Shown piece after piece: positions 55,328 to 64,000 of a stretch of DNA of 64,000 nucleotides. This DNA comes from DTLC01 sp964555645 (lineage in GTDB: Bacteria > Verrucomicrobiota > Verrucomicrobiia > Limisphaerales > DTLC01). The notes under the pieces are model-generated. The model ran no database searches. It was not told where the DNA came from and saw nothing but the letters and a program-made list of their open reading frames with translations. The first letter of the stretch is position 1, and the number at the start of each line of letters is the position of its first letter. The translations under genes and the position numbers were made by a program. Location: assembly GCA_964555645.1 (NCBI GenBank), contig CAZKTA010000006.1, positions 81,864-145,863 on the forward strand, read 5' to 3'.

Positions 55328-55840
55328 TTATTTGCCCATCCTTGACTCTTCCAAAATCCATTCGTTTCTGCCATCAGGATAACAATGGCAATGTGCGGCA
55401 AAAAACTCGCCGCGATGCCGCCAAAACAACGGCCAGATCTGCTCACGGTCGGTTTGTGGCAACGGCAGCGACATGATCTTTTCAGGTGCGAAAAACGCAA
55501 ACCTGCCTTCCGCACCCGGTGCTGGCAAAGCCTTGAGCCGTTTTTTGACCTCGAACAAAAACATCAACCAATGGCTTTGCCCTTGGTAGCCGTGTTCACT
55601 TACAATGCCAGTCAAGTGCAAATTTGCTGGCGTGATTTCCAAGCCAAGCTCTTCCTTGGCCTCACGGCACGCGCAGGCATAAGGCGATTCGCCAATGTCC
55701 ATCTTCAGCTTACCGCCAGGGGGGCTCCAGAGACCGCGGTTCGGCTCGTGCGCGCGTTGGAGCAGCAACACCTCGTCCCGCTCATTGAAACAATAGAGCA
55801 ATGTCGAAATCTGGTATGGTAACGCCACGGCGTCAATCAA
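55328..55840 (-). CDS. Nudix hydrolase (MutT-like)
   Basis: About 170 residues. The Nudix box reads PGGKLKMDIGESPYACACREAKEELGLEI; the spacing between the first Gly and the Glu is two residues longer than the standard GX5E, otherwise the motif is intact. LLLQRAHEPNRGLWSPPGGK precedes it. The start is uncertain: TTG at 55840 or GTG at 55828. Substrate unknown; oxidised nucleotide clean-up is the common role. Confidence 0.82.
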   Translation of the reverse strand: MIDAVALPYQISTLLYCFNERDEVLLLQRAHEPNRGLWSPPGGKLKMDIGESPYACACREAKEELGLEITPANLHLTGIVSEHGYQGQSHWLMFLFEVKKRLKALPAPGAEGRFAFFAPEKIMSLPLPQTDREQIWPLFWRHRGEFFAAHCHCYPDGRNEWILEESRMGK

Positions 55841-55870
55841 GCAGACAAGACCGTTCGCCGCAAGAAACCT

Positions 55871-56824
55871 TCATGGAACAGATCTGACGATGGTGTTCGC
55901 TGGTGGGCTAAAAACGCGTGCCATTTCAATCAAGAATAATCGCCGGATTGCGTCGTAGCCGCGTTCGTTTGGGTCTTCGAGGTTGTCGCCAAACCAATAG
56001 TGCGGATCGTGCCGGTGATAGTGTTCTCGCCAGAATTGCCTGCAGTTAATCCCGTGCCCGAGGAAACCGTCGTGCAACCGGACGAGGTGAACATTTGGAT
56101 GCGCTGCGGCGCAACTGTATAAGACCCGGTTGTATGCCTTGAGGATTTTTAGGCCGTCGGCCCAAGCCGGTAACCCAACCCGCCAGATGTTGCCGATGCC
56201 ATCGGTCGGGTCGTAAATATCTGCGATAAAAATGTGGCACCTACCGGGGAATTTCGCGTTGATCTGTCGGATAATCGCTTCGAGCCTGCGCTCGAAATTT
56301 TCAATCCATGGTCTAGCCTCCTCGAATTTCGCGCCGTACATGGCAAGTTCACGAGGAGGCGATTTGCCATAATTGTGGATTAGGTCGTTCCCGCCTGTTG
56401 TCAAAACCACTATTCCAAGCTCATTTGATCCTGCAACAGGCAATCGCGGCAATTGCACATCGAGCACGTGCGCAGATGTTGACCCGGACACAGCGAGATT
56501 GGTGGCTCTCAGGCTTGGGAACACAACGCTCAGACAAATCCCGCGCATTCCCTCGAATTCGTCCGGCGGATTGCTGATAAGCCGTTCGAAGTACGAGTAG
56601 CCCTTCCTCGCGCCGAACCCCGCGGTGATACTGTCGCCAAGCCCGACCACCATGACGGATTTTTCATTCCAAATACGCAGGAACGGCTCGTGTGGCACGG
56701 CCGGACCCGCCGGCCCCTGTCCAACAGTGGGCCGGGCAAAGTAAAACCAGCAGAATACCAGCACGCAAAAGAATGCCAATACGCCCAGAACGGCAATCCT
56801 GACATGGCTTGGCTTCGTAAGCAT
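55871..56824 (-). CDS. SGNH/GDSL hydrolase family protein, membrane anchored
   Basis: About 317 residues from ATG 56824. An N-terminal transmembrane segment (IAVLGVLAFFCVLVFCWFYF) anchors it. The nucleophile block is MVVGLGDSITAGFGARKGYSYF, and VLTTGGNDLIHNYG supplies the Gly and Asn of the oxyanion hole. The usual C-terminal DxxHPN block appears here as NLEDPNERGYDAI without the His; a HDPHYWF motif sits just before it. A lineage-specific arrangement or an altered active site is possible. Acts outside the cytoplasm; substrate probably an ester of a glycan or lipid. Confidence 0.8.
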   Translation of the reverse strand: MLTKPSHVRIAVLGVLAFFCVLVFCWFYFARPTVGQGPAGPAVPHEPFLRIWNEKSVMVVGLGDSITAGFGARKGYSYFERLISNPPDEFEGMRGICLSVVFPSLRATNLAVSGSTSAHVLDVQLPRLPVAGSNELGIVVLTTGGNDLIHNYGKSPPRELAMYGAKFEEARPWIENFERRLEAIIRQINAKFPGRCHIFIADIYDPTDGIGNIWRVGLPAWADGLKILKAYNRVLYSCAAAHPNVHLVRLHDGFLGHGINCRQFWREHYHRHDPHYWFGDNLEDPNERGYDAIRRLFLIEMARVFSPPANTIVRSVP

Positions 56825-56836
56825 CTGCACACACAA

Positions 56837-57224
56837 ATTGACGGTTCAGCCCTCCGTTAACGAACCTGAATCTTCATCGAGTCCGAAGGCTGCGGTCCGG
56901 CGCAGCCGCGAATTTTGTTTGTTGTGCGATCCCGCTGCATGCAAGTGGGAAAAGCCGCGTGCGCTGAACTTTGCGCCGCCACCGAACAGGCTTAAAACCG
57001 CATAACAAACCGGCCCGTGCACAGTACGGTCTTCCATTTCACCGAGCATGTGCGCGACCCATTCACGCCGCTACGGATTCAGGTTGAATGATCGGGGGAA
57101 TTGAAGTTCGACAAATGAAGTTGTGCAAGCCGTTTCCACAATTTTGCCTAAAAAAAGCCGTTGCAGTCCAAAATTAATTACCTAGCATCTCTGGCCACCA
57201 CTGGTTTTTCGGTGGCTTTGAACT
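56837..57224. other. Divergent spacer ahead of leuB
   Basis: No gene recognised. Just ahead of the leuB start codon GCCACC (57191) and GGTGGC (57207) can form a 6-bp hairpin with a loop containing TTTTT. It could influence ribosome access; no leader peptide with Leu runs is visible. Confidence 0.45.
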
Positions 57225-58331
57225 ATGAAAAGTTACGACATTGCTGTTATTGGTGGAGACGGTACAGGGCCCGAAGTTGTGCGCGAGGCAATCAAAGTCC
57301 TCGACGCCGCTGCGGCCAGGTTTGGTCTGAGGCTCAATTACGTGCATTACGACTTTGGCGGCGAGCGCTTCCTACGCACAGGCGAGGTTTTGCCAGACAG
57401 CGCTGTTGCCGAGTTGCGCAAGTTCAGCTCGATTTTGCTCGGCGCAATTGGTCATCCGCAGGTCAAGCCGGGCATACTCGAAAAAGGGATCTTGCTACGG
57501 CTACGGTTTGAGCTCGAGCAATACATCAACCTGCGTCCGGTTAAGCTCTACGACGAACGGTTTTGCCCGCTCAAAGACAAGAAACCCGAGGATGTTGATT
57601 TTGTCGTCGTGCGCGAGAACAACGAAGGCCTTTATACCGGTGCAGGCGGGTTCGTGTTCAAAGGCACCCCGCACGAGATCGCCGTGCAAGAAAGCATCAA
57701 CACACGGCGTGGTGTCGAGCGCTGCCTGAGGTTTGCGTTCGAGTACGCACGCAAACGCCATGCAACCAAACCGTGGCGCGGTCTCAAACCCGAAGACATT
57801 TCGGCGGGCAAACGCGCCCAAGTCACGCTGGTCGGCAAAACCAACGTGTTGACCTACGCATTTGACCTCTGGGAACGCGCATTCCACGAGATCGGCCAGC
57901 GTGAGTACCCGGACATAAAACGCGATTACGCCCACGTGGACGCCACTTGTATGTGGTTCGTCAAGAATCCGGAGTGGTTCGACGTTATCGTGACCGACAA
58001 CATGTTCGGCGACATCATAACCGACCTGGGCGCAATCATTCAGGGCGGCATGGGCATCGCAGCCGGCGGCAACATCAATCCCCATGGCACGAGTATGTTC
58101 GAGCCCATCGGTGGTAGCGCGCCTAAGTACACCGGCCAAAACAAGATTAATCCGCTGGCTGCAATCTGCGCAGGTGCAATGATGCTTGAGCATTTGGGTG
58201 AAGCGCAGGCAGCTCAGGCTGTCGAAAACGCTGTGGCAAAGATCGTGCGCGAAAAACTTAAGAGCCTCGCCGCCGGACAGATGGGTTATACCACAACCGA
58301 GGTCGGCGACCTCGTAGCAGCAGCAGTCTAA
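57225..58331 (+). CDS. leuB: 3-isopropylmalate dehydrogenase-type decarboxylating dehydrogenase
   Basis: 368 residues of the beta-decarboxylating dehydrogenase family. Landmarks: IAVIGGDGTGPEVVREAI, LRLRFELEQYINLRPVKL, VVVRENNEGLYTG, VDATCMWFVKNPEWFDVIVTDNMFGDIITDLGA and FEPIGGSAPKYTGQNKINPLAA. LeuB (leucine synthesis) is the best guess, together with ilvB in the window, but homoisocitrate or tartrate dehydrogenases of the same family cannot be excluded. No leuACD gene is adjacent. Confidence 0.85.
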   Translation: MKSYDIAVIGGDGTGPEVVREAIKVLDAAAARFGLRLNYVHYDFGGERFLRTGEVLPDSAVAELRKFSSILLGAIGHPQVKPGILEKGILLRLRFELEQYINLRPVKLYDERFCPLKDKKPEDVDFVVVRENNEGLYTGAGGFVFKGTPHEIAVQESINTRRGVERCLRFAFEYARKRHATKPWRGLKPEDISAGKRAQVTLVGKTNVLTYAFDLWERAFHEIGQREYPDIKRDYAHVDATCMWFVKNPEWFDVIVTDNMFGDIITDLGAIIQGGMGIAAGGNINPHGTSMFEPIGGSAPKYTGQNKINPLAAICAGAMMLEHLGEAQAAQAVENAVAKIVREKLKSLAAGQMGYTTTEVGDLVAAAV

Positions 58332-58462
58332 AGCCTAATAATGCAGGGGTGCCACCTGCGTTATAGTTGCGTGTTGGGCCGCTCGAATAACGGACACCTC
58401 AAGCTCGGGACAGCGCCCGGCTTGCAGTCGGCTGGAAACTCAGTTAGTTTCCCGAGATTTAA

Positions 58463-58855
58463 ATGGCTAATCATGTGTTAGACTGGCTGCGACATGCCGA
58501 GCACGACCTTGAACATGCCAAAGATTTGTATCGGGCTGCGCGGAATGAATAGGCTTGTTTCGCTGCACAACAGACAGGCGAAAAAGCCGTAAATGCCGTA
58601 CAGCTGCACTTCGGCCAGGCGGCGTTGGACCACGTGATCTTGTAGTTAATTGAGGACCTGCCAGGGTCACTTACAGTCCCCCCGAAGGTGCGAGAGAAGG
58701 CGAAAGTGTTGGACAATTTTTACGTTCCTGCTCGGTACCCAAACGGCTACCCGGCTGGCGCGCCTTTCGAGCATTACGGACCGATCCAGCGCAACCAGGC
58801 CATCAGTTATGTCGGTCAGATCATTGAATTCATCCGTACTCAAATGGTTGGATAA
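58463..58855 (+). pseudogene. HEPN-domain gene interrupted by two in-frame TAG codons
   Basis: The single frame reads VLDWLRHAEHDLEHAKDLY, stop, ACFAAQQTGEKAV, HFGQAALDHVIL, stop, LIEDLPGSL, then YVPARYPNGYPAGAPFEHYG and FIRTQMVG. This is a full HEPN domain (the family reads EWACFAAQQAAEKA), with TAG at 58550 in place of the Trp and TAG at 58643. No indel breaks the frame. The MNT-type nucleotidyltransferase gene starts inside its 3' end, giving the classical HEPN/MNT order. The toxin half is therefore inactive unless the stops are read through. Confidence 0.85.
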
Positions 58856-59255
58856 ACAGGCCGTTGACAGTGCAGTCCGTGCCTGGGCTCAGGCGTTGGC
58901 TGCGCAGCGGCCTGATATCGTGCGCATAGGTTACCTCGGTTCGTACGCTCGCAGTGACTGGAGTGAGGGGAGTGACCTGGACGCGGTGTTCGTGCTGGAC
59001 CGAAGTGATCAACCATTCGAGCGGCGCGCACTCGTATTTGATGCCACGAAATTGCCTGTGCCGGTTGATTTGCCGGTTTACACTGAGCCGGAGTTTCGGC
59101 AGCTCATTGTTTCTGGGGCACGGTTCGGCCGCGTCCTGGCGCGAGAGACCGTCTGGATATTTGACCGCACGAAGCACATGCCCACCCATTCACTTCACGA
59201 CGAATCAGCCTTGACACCTAGTGAGAGAAGTGGGCGCATGTTTAAACTACCCTAA
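58809..59255 (+). CDS. MNT-type minimal nucleotidyltransferase, HEPN partner
   Basis: About 148 residues from ATG 58809, which overlaps the HEPN gene's last 47 bases. The motif IGYLGSYARSDWSEGSDLDAVFVL (GS-x9-10-DxD) is the MNT signature, with VPVDLPVYTEPEF giving the third acidic position. In HEPN/MNT systems the MNT protein neutralises the HEPN RNase, in some cases by AMPylating it. Here the partner carries two stops, so this antitoxin appears to be orphaned. Confidence 0.85.
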   Translation: MSVRSLNSSVLKWLDKQAVDSAVRAWAQALAAQRPDIVRIGYLGSYARSDWSEGSDLDAVFVLDRSDQPFERRALVFDATKLPVPVDLPVYTEPEFRQLIVSGARFGRVLARETVWIFDRTKHMPTHSLHDESALTPSERSGRMFKLP

Positions 59256-59777
59256 ATCTCTGCCCGACCGCTTATTTGAAACACAAGCCAGTACATGTTT
59301 GGCGTGTACTTTCTGTTCAATGTGAGGGCGCCCTCCACACGGGATTGACATTTTAAGCACCGATCAGCTCTTGGCTGGCAATATGAACGCCGTCGAGGAA
59401 AAGCAGTTCCCAGTACCTCGAGTATTGTTAACAGCACCACACGCTTTTGGCACGAGCTTAATAGAGGCGGTGTACCCAAGGCCTCGGAGTATTCGCCTGT
59501 TCGACGTAGCGCTAAACGAGCACGATTGGTAACATGTTCACAAACAACGCGTACCGCACCCTAACCACGAAACCGCCCGAAAAACCCGATAAGGCAAAAG
59601 CTTCGGCGAACGAAGTTGAAGCGCAAAATAAGGGTGAATTAACAAAACCTTTATGGCCAAAACGTGGCCCTGTTCCGTGTAGGGTACGCACAGGGCGCGA
59701 GTTGATAGTTTGGACGGAATCATTCGCTGACCAGTAACTTGAGCGGCAAGCTCTTCCGCCCAGTTCAACTGGGGCAG
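59256..59777. other. Spacer between MNT gene and broken GT-C gene, no gene seen
   Basis: Only short frames on both strands, of which none has a motif. Confidence 0.45.
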
Positions 59778-61185
59778 TCATCGCTTGGTGGAATCGTTGA
59801 AGTAGGTTTCTAAAGGTTCAGATAAAGATTGTCTGCCGGCCGGAAGTTTGCGGTACACCCCCAGGCGCCTAAGCCATAAACTCACTTCCCCCATAATCCC
59901 GGAGAGGATAAATAGGCATGAACTAAATAAGAAAAACAAAAATGCCAGCGTCCCAAATGTGGCCGCGGTATCAGGCAGCCCGGGATATTCCCTTTGCTGC
60001 CACGGGCCGAGCAGCCATGGATTGCCGCACTCGAACCAGTAAAGAGAATAGATGTATCCACCTGCAAGGATTGTGGCTACACCGCAAAAAACTGGATGTA
60101 CGAAATACCAGAACGGCACCGACCACGCCAAATATTGGTAGGCCCAATTGTTCGACAGCCCGTAAATTATGCCGTAGATCGCTGCGATAGTCGTGCAAAG
60201 TTGTACAACTGACCGGTAGGACCGCCGTGTAGCCAGCTCAGTAAAAGCAAGGATAGAAAAGCTGCCTGCCAACCGGATTCCTTCAGTACACCAATCAGCC
60301 ACGGGTGTTCTAACAGCCAGCCCAGCACCCAGGGGTGTCTTATTAACGATTCCTGGGGCGCATTCGCAACACGATGGACTAGTCCAGGGAAACCCCACAC
60401 CGGCACGCCAGCGAATGTTGTTGGTAGGCTACCCCGGTATCCCAAAACGTTTGTCACCCAGGCGCATCCGTATTTTAAAGTCATCGGTAAATATCCGATC
60501 GAGGCAGTGGCCGCCAGTGACAGCAAAAAGGCTAGCCGCTTGCGCCAGCATACAATTGAAAAGAGTGCAGGAGGAGCCGCCAACACCACAGGTAGCTTGA
60601 TCCATTAACCTGCTCCTAAAGCCGCACCGGCACCAATAACGTTACCCTTCGACAAAGCCCATACGCACAGCAGTGCAAAGGCCGCTACTGCAGAGTCTGT
60701 GTTCCCGTGGTACGCAGAGAAAATAATTGCTAGCGGGTTCAGCAAATACGCAGCAACGGTGACAAATCGCCAACGCTTCTGCCGCAGCAGTACTAGCAGG
60801 ATTAGCATTGTGCCAGCGTCCACCAGCTAAATGGCAGTCGGAGTAGAATCCGAAATGGTACACCGATGTGCGTTTCCACCTCCGCCAACAATGCCATAAC
60901 CGCGGCTATGAAAGGTGGGTAATTCATCAACTCGTTGGACTGGTAATAAGCGGCTAACCCAAGCCTGTTCACAGAGGTGGCGTGGTGCTTCCAAATGTTA
61001 ACGTCTTCGGTTCCCTCCGTGAATATCGCCAAGTAAAAACGAACAGCAGCCCCCAGGATTATGGCTATCCAAAACCAAACACCAGGGCGCCAAAGTGCGT
61101 CTACCCACCTGCGTAGCCACGTGTGGGTCTTGGAACCTTGGGTTTCCACTCCAGCAATTCTAAGCGCTGTACTGTAGTCCAGCAA
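59778..61185 (-). pseudogene. Broken GT-C membrane glycosyltransferase
   Basis: Three minus-strand frames combine to one polytopic protein of about 465 residues: an N-terminal part with FWIAIILGAAVRFYLAIF and EDVNIWKHHA, a middle with AAYLLNPLAIIFSAYHGNTDS and LPVVLAAPPALF, and a C-terminal part with AFLFFLFSSCLFIL. They are separated by a frameshift near 60820, an in-frame TAA at 60605 and another frameshift near 60250. The family is GT-C (mannosyl- or arabinosyl-type transferase using polyprenyl-phosphate sugars). It is not functional as read. Confidence 0.82.
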
Positions 61186-62129
61186 AACAATTAAAAGCTG
61201 GGCTGGCGAAAAACGGCGGTTTGAAGTGGTGTTGAAGTTTGCTCACAGAAGGATGTCTCAGTGGCTAGTGAACCGGCTTTTAAACAAGTCGTTGTCCGGC
61301 AAATGCAGGAGTTGGGCTTGAGGTTGTGGATATGTAGATAAATTCCGCAAGGGCTACGCCTTTGCCGAACAAGCAGTTACTACATGGCCCGGCGCAAGCA
61401 CTGCTGGCGGCGTAAGCACCATTCTGAAGTTAAGCTTAAGCATTGTGTTCCCGCTCATGCGGGGCGCCTGTTGGGTATGTGGTTGATTAGGGACCGTCTA
61501 ACGACAAGGTCGAGTTGCCTGTCCCGCTCGTGCTTGACTGTTTGCCACTGCACATGCTGCGCCGGTGCGTGAGTTGTATGCCGGTGCTGGGTACGACGCT
61601 GAGTGCGTACACTTGTTGGTGCATGGAGCACCCCGGCGTACGGAGCTGGATACCTGTCCCGCAGATACAGAATACTGTGCGTCGATGGTCGTGTCGTAGG
61701 CATGTGACGATGCAAGATGACCTGTGAATTGCCGAAGTGCTATGGTTCAAGGTGGTTGGCTGAGAGTTTAAGAAAGCGGGCTGAAACGTGTGGTTGTGCC
61801 GTGGTTGAGCCTTCGGCAGCTGCAGATCCACGCGCCCAAAATACTTTCGGGGTTGCTGAAAGTTTTGGCCTACTCAGCCTACATCTACGACCATCTCCAT
61901 CAGCTTTCAAAAAGACGGACTAAGCTCTTAAAATTGGCACTTCACATCATGACCGTGCAACTTGGAACGGATTGTACAGGATTAGGATTCAAAGCACCGG
62001 CTGCTTCACTGGGATTCTCAGCTCCGACGTTATTTAACGTCGGTTGACACCGGCCTCCGCTACGCGCGCGATGGACCGGGTAAAACGCTCCTGTTTCAAT
62101 TAGGTCTGGATGATCACGGTTTGACTCAT
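61186..62129. other. 940-base stretch with no recognisable gene
   Basis: Frames of up to 114 codons on both strands show no motif and have unusual Cys/His/Trp-rich composition. It could be the remains of decayed DNA; I cannot name a source. Confidence 0.45.
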
Positions 62130-63791
62130 TTATTGCCGTAGTTTTTTGTATAACAGCACCATTGGCCGGCTATCTGCGCCGAGCTTAATCTCCTGATAAA
62201 ATTGGCGCGCATCTTCTCCCCACAAATACTGTGTGTCAGCCGTTGCGTTCATTAAGGCTACTCCTACCACGGTGTAATTTGTCTGATAGGAGTTTGCCCA
62301 CCAATGTAATATTCCGGTATCAGCACCTGGCCATGGCAACCAAGATGTTTCCACAGATACAAACACAACAAACTCCGGTCGGGCAGATTCAATTTCGCTG
62401 ATCATTCGCTGTTGCATGCAGCTGGCGTATCGGTGCGGCTCCATCAACGCGTATGTGTAGATGTAGCCGGTGGCAGACCGGCGCCTGGAAAGAAAGTAAA
62501 TCTGTGGCTCTGAACCCAAAATGGCCACTGTGTCTTCTGGGGCTGAATGGGTGCGTATGTAATCGGCGATATACTGAGCCTCAACAAAAGGGTGAGTCGG
62601 GTATATTGCACGGGCTGCCTCCACAGGATTCGCTTTAAACCAAATTACGCGATTTTGGAAAATTGTAATTCCGACTATTGCCAAGTATACCAAGCAGTAC
62701 CCTCTGACGAGCGGTGAGTTAGCCGCAAGTGACGCTGCAAGCCTATATCCACCGCTTGCTGCGCAACCTGCGAGAATCGCAACTGCAGGCGCGAGCAAAA
62801 GGAAATAGTGTCCTCGAAAGTAAAACCCTGGCATCGTTGTTCCGATTGCTGCCAGACAAAACCCCAGTAGATGTATTCGCCGTTTGTAAAAGCGTGTGTC
62901 CGCTAAAACAAATGCAACGCCAGCCAAAGCAGTTAACCAAATTAACTCACCACCTTTTACAACGCAGGGTAAGTGATTCAAAAACACTACAAGTCCCTTT
63001 TCCAGTGGGACGAGGCTCACATACTCTTTGGCATATTTTACTGTCCAAAACCAGAACTGGTCGAACACTCCCTCTTGCCAGAGAACCAGGCATGTGAGTC
63101 CAAACGCCGAGAGTACCCCTAAACAATACGTAACCAATACCACCACACGGGTGCACAATGGGACCGTCCGGTGTGACCAAAGTGTGGCGCAAACGACTGC
63201 CAAACCCCACAAGCAAAAAAACGCCGCATGTTGTTTCATTAGCACTGCCAAGCCAAACATCAATCCGCCGAGTCCTGCGCGCGGCCAAGTCATTCTTCCT
63301 TGAATTGGCCAAAGGACACACAAGCCAGCCGTAGCCAATAGCGCTGCAAAATGCGTTGCATGTCCCGCAAGCCCTAGCAGCGACGGCGATGCAGCCAGCA
63401 GTGCGTAGCTGGTGGCAGCAACTACGCCTGCCGCTTTGTCTATCAGTGCACGGCCAAACCAGTAGAGCATTAGCGCTGTTAGCGTAGTCACGCATGTGAC
63501 ACCAAGATGAATGCCCGCAGGGGTCTGGCCAAACACGAGCATTATGACTGCGTAAGCCAGGTAAGTGCCTGGGAATTTCATGTTGTAAGCTAGTTTGTAT
63601 GGCGGGATGCCCTGTAAAATGAGTTGGCCCGCGTAAGCGTACTCGCCTTCGTCGCGCTCCAGCGGAAAGTCCAACAACCGTATTCGAACCAGTGCGACAA
63701 GCAAAAGCACTGTGAACACCAAGAGCGAATCCCAGTGAAGACGCACCAACTGGCCCAGAGCACCTACATACGGTTTTTCCCGCGTTCTCAT
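62130..63791 (-). CDS. Polytopic GT-C glycosyltransferase (GT39/ArnT-like)
   Basis: About 553 residues from ATG 63791 with some ten hydrophobic segments. The first outer loop has PLERDEGEYAYAGQLILQGIPPY, which carries the acidic pair used by GT39/GT83 enzymes that take sugars from polyprenyl phosphate. FPGTYLAYAVIM and later hydrophobic runs follow; a soluble C-terminal domain begins near residue 390. It probably modifies an extracytoplasmic glycan or lipid. The start may be the TTG at 63839. It resembles in type the broken gene at 59778-61185. Confidence 0.85.
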   Translation of the reverse strand: MRTREKPYVGALGQLVRLHWDSLLVFTVLLLVALVRIRLLDFPLERDEGEYAYAGQLILQGIPPYKLAYNMKFPGTYLAYAVIMLVFGQTPAGIHLGVTCVTTLTALMLYWFGRALIDKAAGVVAATSYALLAASPSLLGLAGHATHFAALLATAGLCVLWPIQGRMTWPRAGLGGLMFGLAVLMKQHAAFFCLWGLAVVCATLWSHRTVPLCTRVVVLVTYCLGVLSAFGLTCLVLWQEGVFDQFWFWTVKYAKEYVSLVPLEKGLVVFLNHLPCVVKGGELIWLTALAGVAFVLADTRFYKRRIHLLGFCLAAIGTTMPGFYFRGHYFLLLAPAVAILAGCAASGGYRLAASLAANSPLVRGYCLVYLAIVGITIFQNRVIWFKANPVEAARAIYPTHPFVEAQYIADYIRTHSAPEDTVAILGSEPQIYFLSRRRSATGYIYTYALMEPHRYASCMQQRMISEIESARPEFVVFVSVETSWLPWPGADTGILHWWANSYQTNYTVVGVALMNATADTQYLWGEDARQFYQEIKLGADSRPMVLLYKKLRQ

Positions 63792-64000
63792 ATTGCCTAT
63801 TGGGGGCAGCAATCTACCTGGATCAAGCCGCGCGTACAAGCTAGAGGCCTTCGAAAACCCCGCATGGTTGCGTAAGAAAGATTGTGTAAAAGGTGCTGCG
63901 GGGGTGTATGTGGAGTTTTATGAAAGTAAGCATCAACCCTAAACTTACAAAGGACCATACACACATGTGAGCTAATCGCGTGCTTGTGATTGACCATGCC

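Noticed and set aside
58463..58855. Stop-codon recoding (TAG as an amino acid), since the HEPN gene has two TAGs and arsC one
   Set aside because: TAG ends normal genes here (for example the aldehyde dehydrogenase and slipin), and the other relics also carry TAA or TGA stops and frameshifts. Ordinary decay explains it.
61384..61830. Cys-rich frames in the 61-62 kb gap
   Set aside because: Composition is typical of chance frames in non-coding DNA; no cysteine spacing matches a known family.

Overview
The window is a bacterial chromosomal segment with no rRNA or tRNA gene, CRISPR array or intact transposase that I can see. It looks like a Gram-negative, outer-membrane bacterium, probably of the Verrucomicrobiota (Limisphaerales/Pedosphaera-like). 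This placement is an inference from three things: a small secreted protein of the SIDWWTVDGGGGTSTGG...GGFWA type, a LamG/DUF1080-like secreted protein, and interspersed hairpin repeats (CACGCTAAAGCGTGGACTAC and GGTAGGGACGC...GTCCCTACC types) that I associate with that phylum. Lipopolysaccharide genes (lpxA, a GT9 heptosyltransferase-like gene, a WaaE-like GT2, an MsbA-like exporter, GmhB-like HADs) support an outer membrane.

Layout. 0-5 kb: a degenerate tandem repeat, then aldehyde dehydrogenase, CrtI/CrtN-type desaturase and CrtB/CrtM-type synthase, a probable carotenoid cluster. 5-13 kb: dihydrouridine synthase, YacP-like NYN protein, nfeD-slipin pair, FmdB zinc ribbon, acylphosphatase, phosphoesterase, GT9. 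13-18 kb: a HAD phosphatase with an altered active site, a LamG-like secreted protein, and ilvB preceded by a complete transcription attenuator: a 26-codon valine-rich leader peptide, mutually exclusive antiterminator and terminator, and a sigma70-type promoter placed so that the leader ORF is nearly leaderless. 18-23 kb: Asp/Glu racemase, DUF302 protein, peroxiredoxin, arsR-arsM with a decayed arsC, and a LysR regulator. 23.6-38.8 kb: GTP-type pckG, a purC fragment, aspC, a HAD, a double UspA protein, two consecutive overlapping P-type ATPases, a GGFWA-type secreted protein among repeats, hflC, then a second, internally deleted aspC-HAD copy just before purK-purE. 38.9-48 kb is conventional: hflX, radC, lpxA, a 54-residue FmdB protein, queE, a class-III aminotransferase, ksgA, a Nudix gene, a frameshifted VOC gene, clpP. 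48-64 kb: MsbA-like exporter, glycosyltransferases, CBM48 protein, tadA, a nucleotidyltransferase/small-protein pair, Nudix, SGNH hydrolase, leuB, a HEPN/MNT pair whose HEPN gene carries two in-frame stops, a broken GT-C gene and an intact GT-C gene.

Genome-decay signals are plentiful (arsC, purC, second aspC and HAD, VOC, GT2, HEPN, one GT-C), mostly near the accessory stretches at 21-37 kb and 51-62 kb. The strongest single find is the ilvB attenuator. Other candidates for less described biology are the two-gene nucleotidyltransferase cassette, the two HAD-IIIA proteins with substituted catalytic aspartates, and the aspC-HAD repeat flanking a roughly 9 kb stress/ion-transport island. All family calls come from reading motifs; no database search was possible.
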